From Dyella flava (GTDB lineage: Bacteria > Pseudomonadota > Gammaproteobacteria > Xanthomonadales > Rhodanobacteraceae), in contig NZ_JADIKE010000030.1 of NCBI RefSeq assembly GCF_016904955.1, positions 1-64,000 of the forward strand: a stretch of 64,000 bases of DNA. Reading direction: 5' to 3'. A model generated the notes under the pieces. It searched no databases and was not told the DNA's origin. It saw nothing but the letters and a program-made list of their open reading frames with translations. The position numbers and the translations under genes were made by a program. Positions 51,774 through 61,176 of this stretch are shown here, in pieces (within the stretch, counting starts at the first letter, position 1; every line of letters starts with the position of its first letter).

Positions 51774-52631
51774 CTATGACGACGCCTTGGGTGAGGCGGT
51801 CCGCAAACCGACGCGGATGCGGTCCATCAATGCCGTGTCAGCGGATGTCGAATGAACGACATACGCGGAATAGGAAAACTCGGGACTGCCAGGCACGAGC
51901 TCGAGTTTTCCACTGTCGATATAGCGCTGCACGAAACTCTTGCGGAAATAACCACTTCCGCCCAACGCCAGAATGTAGTCGAGCGCAAGCGGACCGTAAC
52001 TGATCGAAATGGCAGGATTCGGCTGATCAGGGAAGGCGGCCTGGTGACTGGCGGCAAACGCATCACCCCAATCGATACGGATGTGGTCCTCGGGATGCGA
52101 GGGCGGCTTTCCATCCGAAGACGTGGCGCGCGCCATGACGAGCTTATCTTCATAGAGCAATTCGACGATCAAACCAGGACGTTGGGGCGCCAGATAGACG
52201 ATAGCGATATCGAGAACACCTTCCTGCACTCGCTCTATCAACTGTCTGGCGTCATCAATCCTTGCACTGACCACAAACTCGGGACAATTCTCACGCATCC
52301 ATACCAGCCAGTTACGCAAAAACGGATCCCATAGATTGAACTCGGCACCTACCGTGACGACTGTTTCTCTTCCCTGCGGAAGCGCCACGGACTTTCGTGC
52401 GCGCTCCCATGTTTGAACCATGGTGGTAGCGAAACGAAAGAACTGCTCGCCGGCGGGGGTCAGTCGCGCGCCGGTTTTACCGCGAACAAAAAGAGGTTGA
52501 TTAAGTTCATCCTCAAGCACGCGTATGCGTGCGCTCACCGCCGTCTGGGTGAGATTTAGGTTGGAGGCGGCGCTGACAAAGCTGCCAGTCTTGACTATTT
52601 CCAGAAATGTGCGTGCTTGAGCGATATCCAT
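51774..52631 (-). CDS. LysR-family regulator of the efflux operon
   Basis: A 285-residue LysR regulator with a complete helix-turn-helix (TFLEIVKTGSFVSAASNLNL, TQTAVSARIRVLEDEL) and effector domain. It is divergent from the AaeB/X/A-like operon and probably activates it in response to an aromatic acid, as AaeR does in E. coli (by analogy). A dyad with LysR-type geometry lies at 52741-52763. Confidence 0.9.
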   Translation of the reverse strand: MDIAQARTFLEIVKTGSFVSAASNLNLTQTAVSARIRVLEDELNQPLFVRGKTGARLTPAGEQFFRFATTMVQTWERARKSVALPQGRETVVTVGAEFNLWDPFLRNWLVWMRENCPEFVVSARIDDARQLIERVQEGVLDIAIVYLAPQRPGLIVELLYEDKLVMARATSSDGKPPSHPEDHIRIDWGDAFAASHQAAFPDQPNPAISISYGPLALDYILALGGSGYFRKSFVQRYIDSGKLELVPGSPEFSYSAYVVHSTSADTALMDRIRVGLRTASPKASS

Positions 52632-52740
52632 AAAGCAAATTTTCTTATCGGATCTATAAAGAATTTGATTGTAGTCTGCCAGTACCTACCACGACTTTGA
52701 CGACTAGTCACGTTGTATAGGCCTGATCTCAAGCGTACTT

Positions 52741-52763
52741 ATATTGCTGTCAACCAACAATAT
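52741..52763. promoter_or_regulatory. LysR-type dyad, ATATTG-N11-CAATAT
   Basis: ATATTG (52741-52746) and CAATAT (52758-52763) are perfect six-base arms with 11 bases between, the spacing class of LysR sites. It lies 110 bases upstream of the LysR start and about 115 upstream of the FUSC gene. Confidence 0.6.
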
Positions 52764-52808
52764 TTTGAATTCATCAATTGCCGAGTCGTCTTGCATAATT
52801 GTCGTCGT

Positions 52809-52850
52809 TAGACGGGGCGGCGCGATTTACCGCACCGCCCACATCGTCTA
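52809..52850 (+). promoter_or_regulatory. Leader hairpin before the efflux operon
   Basis: TAGACG...CGTCTA outer arms and GGGCGG...CCGCCC inner arms make a long imperfect stem ending 28 bases before the FUSC start. No T run follows, so it is more likely a 5'UTR structure or a second operator than a terminator. Confidence 0.45.
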
Positions 52851-52878
52851 ATGCATCCACTTCTGGTAACCACGTGTC

Positions 52879-54954
52879 ATGAGCCCCATTAGCAAGGCGG
52901 CTACGGTAAGTCGTCCCCTGTTTCTGCCGGAACCGCGAAAATTGCTATTTTCCTTCAGCAATTTTCTCGCGGCGGCGTTAACCCTGGTTATTTCATTCGA
53001 AGCGAGTTTGCCGCGTCCCTGGTACGCATTGTTGACGGTCTATATTGCGGCACAACCCATGGCCGGTGCATTTCGGCCGAAGTTGTTTCACCGCTTGTGC
53101 GGCATTCTCCTGGGGGCATCCGTGTCCGTCGCGCTGGTGCCCAATTTCCAGCATGCGCCGGAACTGCTGGTACTGATGCTGGCCTCATGGACGGGCTTCT
53201 GCATCTATCTGGCCGTGCTGGATCGGACACCACGCGCGTTCCTGTTCCAAATGGCGGCATTCAGCTCGGTGATCAGCAGTTTTCCCTTTCTCGACGATCC
53301 CGGTCATATCTTCATCATTGATATGGCGCGCGTCGAAGAGATGACGCTCGGCATTGTGTGCGTAAGTGTCGTGCATATGATCCTGCAGCCATGGAGCGTC
53401 ACACCGGTCATACGTGATCGCGCGGAAGCCTTTCTGGCCGATGCAGGTCGGTGGATGAGCGATGTGCTCAGCCAAAGCCATAGCCGAAAAGTGCACGAGC
53501 ATCGGCGCAAGCTGGCGGCGGATATTGCCGAACTCGGCACGATGGCCATTCATCTCCCCAGTGACCAGCCATCGGCGATAGTCGGACGCAAGACCGTGAG
53601 ATGCCTGCAGCGGCAGATGGCCAATATGATTCCGCTTACGTCAGCCGTCGCTGATCGGCTGGGTATGCTCGATGCCGGCACTTTGAAAGATCCGGTGCTG
53701 GTTCAACTGATGCGTGACACGCGTGCCTGGCTGGACAGGACCTCGATTGATGAGCAGCACTGTGCAAGCGGCTACGCGCTGGTGGAGCGCAGTAGAAAAA
53801 TGGCCGCCAACCGGACTTTCTATCCGTCCTGGAGCGACCTGCTCGTCGCAAGCGTCGGCATCCGCGTAGCGGAATTTCTTGATTCGTATGTCGAATGCTG
53901 CCGCCTGGTCAGCACCATGGGTGGCAAGGAACTTCGCGCCCCAGCACGTGGCAACCGCGTACAGCACAGCACTTTTCCTTTCGCACGCGATCACGGCGTG
54001 GCTGCGCTGGCGGGTTTGGCCACCGCGGCGGCGATTTTCCTGCATTGCTTCGTTTGGATATCGCTTGAGTGGCCGGCCGGTGCAGCCACCACGGCCTTTG
54101 CCACGCTGATTAGCTGTTCCTTCAGCGCGCTGGATGATCCTTTTCCGATGCTCCGGCGCTATCTGATCGCTACCTTGGTGACATTTCCCCTCGGGGCCTT
54201 TTATCTATTCTCCGTGCAGCCGCGCGTGGACGGCTACGCCATGTTCGTGATCACCCTAGCGCCGGCGCTGATCTTTCTTGGGTATTTGCAAGCCATGCCA
54301 GCGTACACCGCGCGTGCGCTGCCCATGCTCTCCTGTCTGATTGTCGCCATCATGGTGGTAGATCGATACGACGCGGACTTTGCCTCATTCGTCAACGTGG
54401 GTCTTGCACAACTCAGCGGCGTGGTGACGTCCATCACCATTGCCAAGCTGTTCCGTTCCGTGAATGTGCAATGGACTTCCCGGCGCATGATCCGCAGCAA
54501 TTGGAGCGATATCGGAAAGCTTGCAAAGTTGGGCAGCCCGTCGCATGCCCTGCACTGGACGGAAATGGCCATAGACCGCCTCGGGCAGATTGCCGCTCGC
54601 ATGGCGACCATGCACGACAGCGACCCGTTGCACGAGACCGATGGACTGGGTGAGCTACGGCTGGGAAGAAACATCATCGCGCTGCGCCGGTCGCTCAAAA
54701 CGGCGCCCCTTGCCGTTCAGGCAATCCTGCACGACATGCTCGATCAAACGTCGACGCTGTTTGCAACACAGGCTGCAAAAGGTTCGTCCTTGCTGCCACC
54801 CGCCGCATTGCTCAATTCGCTGGATATGGCGCTGGTAGGCCTATGCACATCCGAGGGTGTCCAGGCGACCCATCCAACCTTAATGGCCTTAGTAAGCATG
54901 CGCTGCAATCTCTTTCCAAACGCACGACCACCGGGAGGGATACGCGTTGCTTGA
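52879..54954 (+). CDS. FUSC-family aromatic-acid exporter subunit (AaeB-like)
   Basis: A 691-residue inner-membrane protein of the FUSC/aromatic acid exporter family. It has two blocks of membrane helices (starting FLAAALTLVISFEASLPRPW and, in the second half, GVAALAGLATAAAIFLHCFV), each followed by a long cytoplasmic part, the family plan. The PRPWYALLTVYIAAQPMAG segment is typical. With the DUF1656 protein, membrane-fusion protein and outer-membrane factor encoded next it should form a tripartite pump for hydroxylated aromatic acids or related compounds. No strong Shine-Dalgarno sequence before the ATG. Confidence 0.9.
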   Translation: MSPISKAATVSRPLFLPEPRKLLFSFSNFLAAALTLVISFEASLPRPWYALLTVYIAAQPMAGAFRPKLFHRLCGILLGASVSVALVPNFQHAPELLVLMLASWTGFCIYLAVLDRTPRAFLFQMAAFSSVISSFPFLDDPGHIFIIDMARVEEMTLGIVCVSVVHMILQPWSVTPVIRDRAEAFLADAGRWMSDVLSQSHSRKVHEHRRKLAADIAELGTMAIHLPSDQPSAIVGRKTVRCLQRQMANMIPLTSAVADRLGMLDAGTLKDPVLVQLMRDTRAWLDRTSIDEQHCASGYALVERSRKMAANRTFYPSWSDLLVASVGIRVAEFLDSYVECCRLVSTMGGKELRAPARGNRVQHSTFPFARDHGVAALAGLATAAAIFLHCFVWISLEWPAGAATTAFATLISCSFSALDDPFPMLRRYLIATLVTFPLGAFYLFSVQPRVDGYAMFVITLAPALIFLGYLQAMPAYTARALPMLSCLIVAIMVVDRYDADFASFVNVGLAQLSGVVTSITIAKLFRSVNVQWTSRRMIRSNWSDIGKLAKLGSPSHALHWTEMAIDRLGQIAARMATMHDSDPLHETDGLGELRLGRNIIALRRSLKTAPLAVQAILHDMLDQTSTLFATQAAKGSSLLPPAALLNSLDMALVGLCTSEGVQATHPTLMALVSMRCNLFPNARPPGGIRVA

Positions 54955-55162
54955 AGAACTGCACATCGTTGGCGTGTATATGCCTGCCGCGCTGGTGTGG
55001 GCCGTTCTGGCCGGCATCGCCGCGCACGTCATCTGCAGTTACTTGCGGCGTTTCAGGTGGTTTGTCCTGTTTGGGCACCCGGGCATTTTTGAGCTTGCGC
55101 TGTTGAGTGCACTTTGGTGGTTGATCACCATCCTTGCCGATATGTATCCGCAACATGGGTAA
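54947..55162 (+). CDS. DUF1656 small membrane protein (AaeX-like)
   Basis: A 71-residue protein with two membrane helices (MPAALVWAVLAGIAAHVICS and LALLSALWWLITILADM), the DUF1656 pattern found with AaeA/AaeB pumps. The start is TTG at 54947, overlapping the end of the FUSC gene by eight bases; GGGAGGG stands seven bases before it, which supports the unusual codon. Confidence 0.85.
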   Translation: MLEELHIVGVYMPAALVWAVLAGIAAHVICSYLRRFRWFVLFGHPGIFELALLSALWWLITILADMYPQHG

Positions 55163-56063
55163 CTTATTCTCAAACCACAGGCTATCGAGCCTGGCTCGGT
55201 CACTGTTCACGTTGCTGGCGATCGGCACGCTGCTGTATTTCACACGCGCGCTGTGGGTTCGCTATCAGGTGGATCCCGTCACGCGAGACGGCAAGGTGGT
55301 TGCGGACATTGTTCCGGTTTCGACGGACGTCGCCGGACTCATTGTCCAAGTCTGCGTCAAGGACAACCAGTACGTTAAAAAGGGGCAAGTGCTGCTTGTT
55401 GTGGATCCGTCCCGTTACCTGATTGCGTTGCGGCAAGCACAGGCCAATCTCGGCGGCTTGCAGGCAGATCTGACCGAGGCAGTACGCGAATATCAGCGCA
55501 GCTTGTCCATGCCGGACGTGGTAGCCACCGAGCTGACCCAGCAAGAGCAAACGAGGGTAGAGCATCTACGCATGGCCGTAGCGGATGCAGCGGCCGCGCT
55601 GGATCTGGCCAAGCTAAACCTGGATCGCACAAAGCTCCGTGCTCCGGTGGATGGCAAGGTCACCGACATGACATTGCAGCCGGACATTTACTTGACGACC
55701 GGCAAGCCAGCGTTCGCGCTGGTCGATGTCCCGTCGATGCGCGTCGAAGGTTACTTTGAAGAGACGAAGCTCCAGAAAATCCACGTCAACGATCCAGTCA
55801 GCATCCATCTGATGGGCGTTCCCGAGGAACTGCATGGGCACGTGGAAAGCATTGCCGGCGCGATCGAAGATCGCGAACGAACCGGGGACATGGCTAAGCT
55901 CGCGGGTGTTGATCCGGTATTCACATGGGTGCGGCTTGCCCAGCGCATTCCCGTGCGCATAAAACTTGACCACGTACCACCGGATGTACTCCTCGTGCCG
56001 GGGCAGACCGCCACGGTGGTCGTGCAGCCCGCTAAAATGCCATGGGGTGTTTTCCTATGGTGA
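55155..56063 (+). CDS. HlyD-type membrane fusion protein (AaeA-like)
   Basis: A 302-residue periplasmic adaptor. An N-terminal membrane anchor (LFTLLAIGTLLYFTRALWV) is followed by the biotinyl-lipoyl halves (VSTDVAGLIVQVCVKDNQYV, and RAPVDGKVTDM), an alpha-helical hairpin and beta barrel. It overlaps the DUF1656 gene by eight bases and the outer-membrane gene by seven, so the whole set is one operon. Confidence 0.9.
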   Translation: MGNLFSNHRLSSLARSLFTLLAIGTLLYFTRALWVRYQVDPVTRDGKVVADIVPVSTDVAGLIVQVCVKDNQYVKKGQVLLVVDPSRYLIALRQAQANLGGLQADLTEAVREYQRSLSMPDVVATELTQQEQTRVEHLRMAVADAAAALDLAKLNLDRTKLRAPVDGKVTDMTLQPDIYLTTGKPAFALVDVPSMRVEGYFEETKLQKIHVNDPVSIHLMGVPEELHGHVESIAGAIEDRERTGDMAKLAGVDPVFTWVRLAQRIPVRIKLDHVPPDVLLVPGQTATVVVQPAKMPWGVFLW

Positions 56064-57481
56064 AACTCAGACCCCTGCTCATCGTCGGCATTTGCGCTTC
56101 GATGCCGGCGTGCATGACGGTTGGCCCCAACTACCACGTGCCGGCTGCGGCGCTGGTTAATGCGCCGGATGCCCAACGCAACTTCACTTTCGCCGGTGCA
56201 AACATCAGCTCGACCCCGGCGGCTGATCAATGGTGGCGTCTTTACGATGACCCCGTGCTCAATCGCCTGGTCAAAAATGCATTGAACGAAAATATTCAAT
56301 TGCGTGTGGCAGCAGCCAATCTCCAGCGCAGTCAGGCGATGGTGATCGAGGCCGAGGCTCAGCATTTCAGCGGGTCGATCAACGCCGCGGAAGGCTGGCA
56401 ACATCCGTCCGAAGAAGCGGTATTGCAACGGACGGGTATCACGCCATTTCAGGGCTATGCGGTCGGAACTTCAATAAGTTATGACCTGGATCTGTTCGGC
56501 GCCATTCGTCGAGGCATCGAGGCCGCCAAGGCCGATGATGCGGCGGTCGTTGCTGCACGCGACTTGGTCCGCATCAATGTCGTTGCGCAGACGGCGTCCG
56601 CGTATGCGGATGTTTGCAATGCGGGGCACGAAATCGCCTTGATGAAACAAAAAATCGCGATCGAGGAAAAGTTCACGCGTTTTACGAGCGAGACGGTTTC
56701 GCGCGGCCGCGTTTCGCCTACGGAGAATGCGCGACAGCAGGACGTTGTGGCTTCATTGAAAGCAAAGCTTCCCATGCTGGAGTCATCGCAGCGCAACGCC
56801 GCGATTCGCATAGCTGTTCTACAGGGAAAAGTAGCGGAGGACTACGATCCATCGCTATTGACGTGTGACGCGCCGCTGCATTTGGATCAAGAGCTTCCCG
56901 TTGGAAGCGGACAAGACATGCTCCGGCGCCGTCCGGACGTGAGAATGGCTGAGCGCCGTCTGGCAGCCGCTACTGCGCAAATAGGCGTAGCGACCGCAGC
57001 CCTCTACCCAGACATCCAATTCGGTGTTTCGTTAGGTTCAACCGGTGTAGTCGGGGATGCGCTTACGGGTTATACCAATCAATACGGCATTGGCCCGAGC
57101 GTTAGTTGGGACCTGAACAGGAAGGCAGTGCGCGCTCGCATTGCCGAGGCTAACGCCGAAAGCCGTGCAAGGCTCGGCATCTTTGACGAAACCGTGCTTG
57201 AGGCGCTTAAGGAGGTGGAAACCTCGCTCGACAACTACGCCGCAGACAGGGATCGCCGGACACAGCTGCAGGCCGCCCTGAATGGCGCAGTCAAGCGTGA
57301 GCAGGAAGTGGAAGAGCTATATGGGGGCGGGCGGATTGATGCCCTCACCATGCTGGCGGCCCAACGAGACAGTTGGACGGCTGAACTCGCGCTTGCCGAT
57401 ATCGAACGGACACTCAACCACGATCAGATCGACATCTTCCTCGCATTGGGAGGCGGATGGCAGGGAACCCCTAAGTCGTAA
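56057..57481 (+). CDS. NodT-family outer-membrane efflux lipoprotein
   Basis: A 474-residue TolC-like channel. The lipobox SMPAC gives a lipidated N-terminal cysteine (about residue 19) after the short signal. Two repeats of the outer membrane factor domain follow, with typical QWWRLYDDPVLNRLVKNAL, RRRPDVRMAERRLAAATAQI and SYDLDLFG. It completes the tripartite pump; E. coli Aae lacks a dedicated channel in its operon, so this operon is more self-sufficient. Confidence 0.92.
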   Translation: MVKLRPLLIVGICASMPACMTVGPNYHVPAAALVNAPDAQRNFTFAGANISSTPAADQWWRLYDDPVLNRLVKNALNENIQLRVAAANLQRSQAMVIEAEAQHFSGSINAAEGWQHPSEEAVLQRTGITPFQGYAVGTSISYDLDLFGAIRRGIEAAKADDAAVVAARDLVRINVVAQTASAYADVCNAGHEIALMKQKIAIEEKFTRFTSETVSRGRVSPTENARQQDVVASLKAKLPMLESSQRNAAIRIAVLQGKVAEDYDPSLLTCDAPLHLDQELPVGSGQDMLRRRPDVRMAERRLAAATAQIGVATAALYPDIQFGVSLGSTGVVGDALTGYTNQYGIGPSVSWDLNRKAVRARIAEANAESRARLGIFDETVLEALKEVETSLDNYAADRDRRTQLQAALNGAVKREQEVEELYGGGRIDALTMLAAQRDSWTAELALADIERTLNHDQIDIFLALGGGWQGTPKS

Positions 57482-57757
57482 ACGCCAGAAGGCGAGCTTG
57501 TGAGCTTGCGACTTCTTTCGGCCCACGTTTCGTCGTTATGTAGGAAATCAGACGCTACGCCAAGGCCGGCTCCAGCCGAGGAAGGACATCTCCACGGTTA
57601 GAACCAGCGTGTTGGGTCGAATAAGGCGATAGCGCGAGGACGGCGCTAGCCTCGATCTTGCACAAAGGTTGTCAGTCATTGCTGCATTCGGCAGCCACCA
57701 TCTGACGTGGCCGATTGCACGATCGGGGCGCCGCGGAGATGTGTTTCGTTGGACCCA
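57482..57757. other. Intergenic stretch, no supported gene
   Basis: Separates two converging efflux operons. Short frames here (for example minus-strand 57548-57772) show no recognisable family. Possibly the remnant of something mobile, but I cannot identify it. Confidence 0.35.
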
Positions 57758-57759
57758 AC

Positions 57760-57792
57760 AAAAAGGGCCCACTCTTGCAGAGATGGGCCCTT
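57760..57792 (-). terminator. Terminator of the EmrB-MarR-NodT-EmrA operon
   Basis: On the minus strand AAGGGCCCA and TGGGCCCTT pair around a 12-base loop, followed by TTTGTTGGG. It lies 80 bases past the EmrA-like stop and may also stop transcripts from the other side. Confidence 0.75.
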
Positions 57793-57811
57793 GTCCAAGA
57801 TCAGCGGATGA

Positions 57812-57840
57812 TTGGATTACGCTGCGCTAACCCAGCCTGC
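57812..57840. repeat. Half unit of the GGGTTAGCGCAGCGTAACCC repeat
   Basis: ATTACGCTGCGCTAACCCAGCCTGC matches one arm of the paired element at 2591-2680. Confidence 0.75.
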
Positions 57841-57871
57841 CGCGATCTGCGCGTTGACTAATCGAAAGCGT

Positions 57872-59092
57872 TCACGGAGCCTTCAGTGAAGAAGCCATCG
57901 CGCTGTCTTCGCTGCCCGCCATATTGGTGTGGATGATCTTCGCGATATTGGCATCGGCATTGGCCAGCTCCTTCTGGAATACATCGGTGCTGTAGCGAGG
58001 TGCGACTTGCGGTTGCTGGGCCAGCATGGCGCCGTTCTGATCGCGAAGGTTGACTGACGCGTCCATCGACATGCCGATGCGCAGCGGATGCTGGTCAAGC
58101 TGGTCCGGGTCGGTGAAGACGACACGCACCGGCATACGCTGCACGATCTTGATCCAGTTGCCCGTCGCATTCTGCGCCGGCAGCAGGGAGAACGCGGCAC
58201 CGGTGCCCACGCCCAGCTCAAGGATCTTGCCCTTGTACTTCACGGAAGAACCATAGACATCGGAGGTGATTTCTACCGGCTGGCCGATGCGCATGTCGGT
58301 GAGCTGCGTTTCCTTGAAGTTCGCATCCACCCATATGTCATGCAGGGGCACCACGGCCATCATCGGCGTGCCCGTCTGCACGCGCTGGCCGACCTGCACC
58401 GTACGCATGGCGACATAACCGGTGACCGGCGCCACGATGGTGGTGCGCACATCGTCCAGATACGCGGCGCGGTAAGCGGCGGCGGCGGCCTTCACGTCCG
58501 GATGGGAAGCCACCACCGTGTCGTCAACCAGCACCTGGTTGGTCTGCAACTGTTGCTGCGCGTCGCTCAACGCGTTTTGCGCGGCGGTCAGTGCATCCAG
58601 GGCGTGGGACAGTTCTTCTGCCGAGATCGCACCGGTTTTGACCAGGTCGCGGCGGCGGTTGTAATCGAGTTGTGCCTTTTCCACCGCCACGCGACGCACA
58701 GCCACGATCGCCTGCGCGCCGGACACCGTGGTGTAGAGGCCGCGTACGCGGCGCACGGTGTTGGCGAGATTGGCCGAGGCATGCTGCAGAGCCACGTCGG
58801 CGTCATTGCGATCCAGCGTGACCAGCACCTGGCCCTGCTTCACCAGATCGCCGTTGTCGGAGCTGATCGACACCACCGTGCCGGGAATCTGGGGCGTAAC
58901 CTGCACCACGTTGCCATTGACGTAGGCGTCGTCGGTACCTTCATACCAGCGGCCATCGAGGAAATACCACGCGCCAAAGGCGATTACGCCTACCAGCGTG
59001 ACGGCGCCGAAGAGCTTCATCATGACCGCGCGCTTCTTGCCGTTGCTCTGCTCTGCCGGGCGCTCGGCTTCAGTTGTCGTTTGAGTAGACAT
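57872..59092 (-). CDS. emrA: EmrA-type membrane fusion protein
   Basis: A 406-residue HlyD-family adaptor: short cytoplasmic tail, one membrane helix (LFGAVTLVGVIAFGAWYFL), then GTDDAYVNGNVVQVTPQIPG, the EmrA signature, a long coiled-coil hairpin, and VAPVTGYVAMRTVQVGQRV, NFKETQL and VGTGAAFSLLPAQNATGNW. The start at 59092 follows GAGG. Works with the EmrB-like permease at the other end of the operon. It is ten bases from the NodT gene. Confidence 0.92.
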   Translation of the reverse strand: MSTQTTTEAERPAEQSNGKKRAVMMKLFGAVTLVGVIAFGAWYFLDGRWYEGTDDAYVNGNVVQVTPQIPGTVVSISSDNGDLVKQGQVLVTLDRNDADVALQHASANLANTVRRVRGLYTTVSGAQAIVAVRRVAVEKAQLDYNRRRDLVKTGAISAEELSHALDALTAAQNALSDAQQQLQTNQVLVDDTVVASHPDVKAAAAAYRAAYLDDVRTTIVAPVTGYVAMRTVQVGQRVQTGTPMMAVVPLHDIWVDANFKETQLTDMRIGQPVEITSDVYGSSVKYKGKILELGVGTGAAFSLLPAQNATGNWIKIVQRMPVRVVFTDPDQLDQHPLRIGMSMDASVNLRDQNGAMLAQQPQVAPRYSTDVFQKELANADANIAKIIHTNMAGSEDSAMASSLKAP

Positions 59093-59102
59093 TGGGGGTG
59101 CC

Positions 59103-60584
59103 TCAGGAATGATTGATAAGAGAACGGGAATTTGCTTCGGCCGCGGACGCTGCTGCGTCCGGTGCGGCCTGGTTCGGGCGGTAGCCACCGCCAAGAGCCT
59201 GGATCAATTGAATGTCGGTATCCGCTTGCTGCGCGTGCAGTTCGGCCATGCGCTTTTGAGCAACCAGTAGCTCCTGACGCACGCTGAGTGCTTCCAGATA
59301 GCTGCCGATACCCGCCTGATAGCGTTGCTCGGCCAAGGTCCATGCGTCACTGGCGGCGTCTACCGCGCGCTGCTGCGCCCCGATCTGAATCCGGACCGAA
59401 GCCAGGGCGTCGTTGTCGTCGGAAACTTCGTTGACCGCGCGCACCAGCGTTTCGTTGTACTTGGCGACAGCAAGGTCGTATTCGGCGTCTTTGCTATCCA
59501 GGTTGGAGCGGCGGCGGCCGCCATCAAAGATCGGCAGGCTGAAAGCCGGGCCAGCGTCGTAGAAGGTCGACTTGCCCTGGAACAGATTGCCGCCACCCAC
59601 CATCGCCATCCCTGCCAGCGCGCTGATGTTGACGTTCGGCAGGAACTGGGTCTTGGCGGACTTGATGTCCTTGGCGGAGGCCTCTACACGCCAGCGCGCA
59701 GCGACCAGGTCGGCGCGATGACCAAGCAGTTCCACCGGCAGATCAGCCGGAATATCCAGCGCATTCGGCGGCAGCAGGGTCGGACGGGCGATATCGATGC
59801 CGCGATCGGGGCCCTTGCCGAGCAGTACCGATAGTGCCGAGCGGGCGGCGTCGATCTCGCGATCGGCAAAAGCCTTCTCACCCTGCGCAGCGGCGACTTC
59901 CGAGACGCTCTGCTTGAGCTGCACATCATTGTCGATACCGGCATTCACCCGCTGCTGGGTCAGTGCAAGCACGTCGCTCGCGCGCTTCAGTTCCGCCGCG
60001 GAGACGTCCTGATCTTCATAGGCGTAGCCGAGCTGCACATAGGCACGCGCAACATTGGCCGACAGTTCGATCCGCGCCGCCTGGGCATCAACTTCGGTGG
60101 CGCGTTGCTGGCCCAGCGCCGCTTGCCATGCGGCACGCTCACCGCCCCACAGGTCGAGGTTCCAATTGAAACTGACATCGGCGTACTTGAAGGTTTCGTT
60201 GTGCCCGTTGCCAATTTTGGGAATGGTGGTGGGGATGCGCGCTTCCTGCACACTGCCGCCGACATTCACCGTCGGCTTGCGTGCCGAGTCGGCAATACCC
60301 GATTCGGCCTGCGCTTCGCGAGCGCGTGCATCGGCTTCGGCCAGGGTCGGATTGTCCTGCAAGGCTTCAGCGATCAGGCTGTTGAGCTGCGGATCGCCGA
60401 GCGACTTCCACCAATCGTTCTGTGGCCAGGCTGCCGGCGAAACCGTCACATTCGGCAGGCTTTGTTCGCTCTTGAGGGAGTTCGGATTGATCGGCGTGCC
60501 GTCCGGACGCAGGCCACCGCTGCTGGCGCAAGCCGCCAGTGCGAGGGTCATTCCGACCGCAGCCGCTAGGAGATGTACACGCAT
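59103..60584 (-). CDS. NodT-family outer-membrane efflux lipoprotein
   Basis: A 493-residue TolC-like channel with lipobox ALAAC after a short signal, PQNDWWKSLGDPQLNSLIAE, DVSFNWNLDLWGGERAAWQA and LGHRADLVAARWRVEASAKD. The start at 60584 gives a proper lipoprotein signal; upstream codons are not needed. It belongs to the EmrA/EmrB pump encoded on either side. Confidence 0.92.
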   Translation of the reverse strand: MRVHLLAAAVGMTLALAACASSGGLRPDGTPINPNSLKSEQSLPNVTVSPAAWPQNDWWKSLGDPQLNSLIAEALQDNPTLAEADARAREAQAESGIADSARKPTVNVGGSVQEARIPTTIPKIGNGHNETFKYADVSFNWNLDLWGGERAAWQAALGQQRATEVDAQAARIELSANVARAYVQLGYAYEDQDVSAAELKRASDVLALTQQRVNAGIDNDVQLKQSVSEVAAAQGEKAFADREIDAARSALSVLLGKGPDRGIDIARPTLLPPNALDIPADLPVELLGHRADLVAARWRVEASAKDIKSAKTQFLPNVNISALAGMAMVGGGNLFQGKSTFYDAGPAFSLPIFDGGRRRSNLDSKDAEYDLAVAKYNETLVRAVNEVSDDNDALASVRIQIGAQQRAVDAASDAWTLAEQRYQAGIGSYLEALSVRQELLVAQKRMAELHAQQADTDIQLIQALGGGYRPNQAAPDAAASAAEANSRSLINHS

Positions 60585-60693
60585 AAATTTCAATCTCTGG
60601 TAGTTAAAGGAATGAGTGGTTCGGTGAAGCACATCGGCGATGCGCTTCATGGTTGAAATAAATGTTGCGAGTGGTGCGTCTTGAGACCTGGCC

Positions 60694-61137
60694 TTACTCG
60701 CTGTCACCGATGAATTTGCCGAGCAGACGGATAAGCTCCTCAAATTCCTCCTTGGTGAAGTTCTTCAGCCGTGCATTGAGCACATGTGGCGAGATCTCGG
60801 GTATGCGATCGGCGATCGCGTTGCCTTTGGCGGTCAATTTGAGGTTGACCACGCGGCGGTCGTCGACGCTGCGGAACCGCTCCAGCAATTGCTTCGCTTC
60901 GAGCTTGTCCAGCAGGCGCGTCATCAGGCCGGTATCGATGCTCAGCAGCTTCGACAATTCAAACGGCGTCGAGGCCATGCCACTTTTCATGGAGAACAGC
61001 ACGCCCATCTGCTGAGCGGTGATGTCGACTTCCTTGAACGCCGCGTCAATCTCGGTCACGACCAGGTTGCGGGCCTTGTTCAAGAGAAAGCCGACACTCT
61101 TGGTGAGTGCGAAATTTTTGCTGGTGTAGTGGTTCAT
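60694..61137 (-). CDS. MarR-family repressor of the efflux operon
   Basis: A 147-residue MarR protein with winged helix (LSKLLSIDTGLMTRLLDKLE, AKQLLERFRSVDDRRVVNLK, the last containing the DxR wing). It is placed inside the operon, between permease and channel genes. The two palindromes upstream of the first gene are its probable operators, giving autoregulation of the whole pump. Confidence 0.92.
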   Translation of the reverse strand: MNHYTSKNFALTKSVGFLLNKARNLVVTEIDAAFKEVDITAQQMGVLFSMKSGMASTPFELSKLLSIDTGLMTRLLDKLEAKQLLERFRSVDDRRVVNLKLTAKGNAIADRIPEISPHVLNARLKNFTKEEFEELIRLLGKFIGDSE

Positions 61138-61176
61138 GGGATGTCCTCGATGCTTTTGAATATCGGTTCGCGGGGA

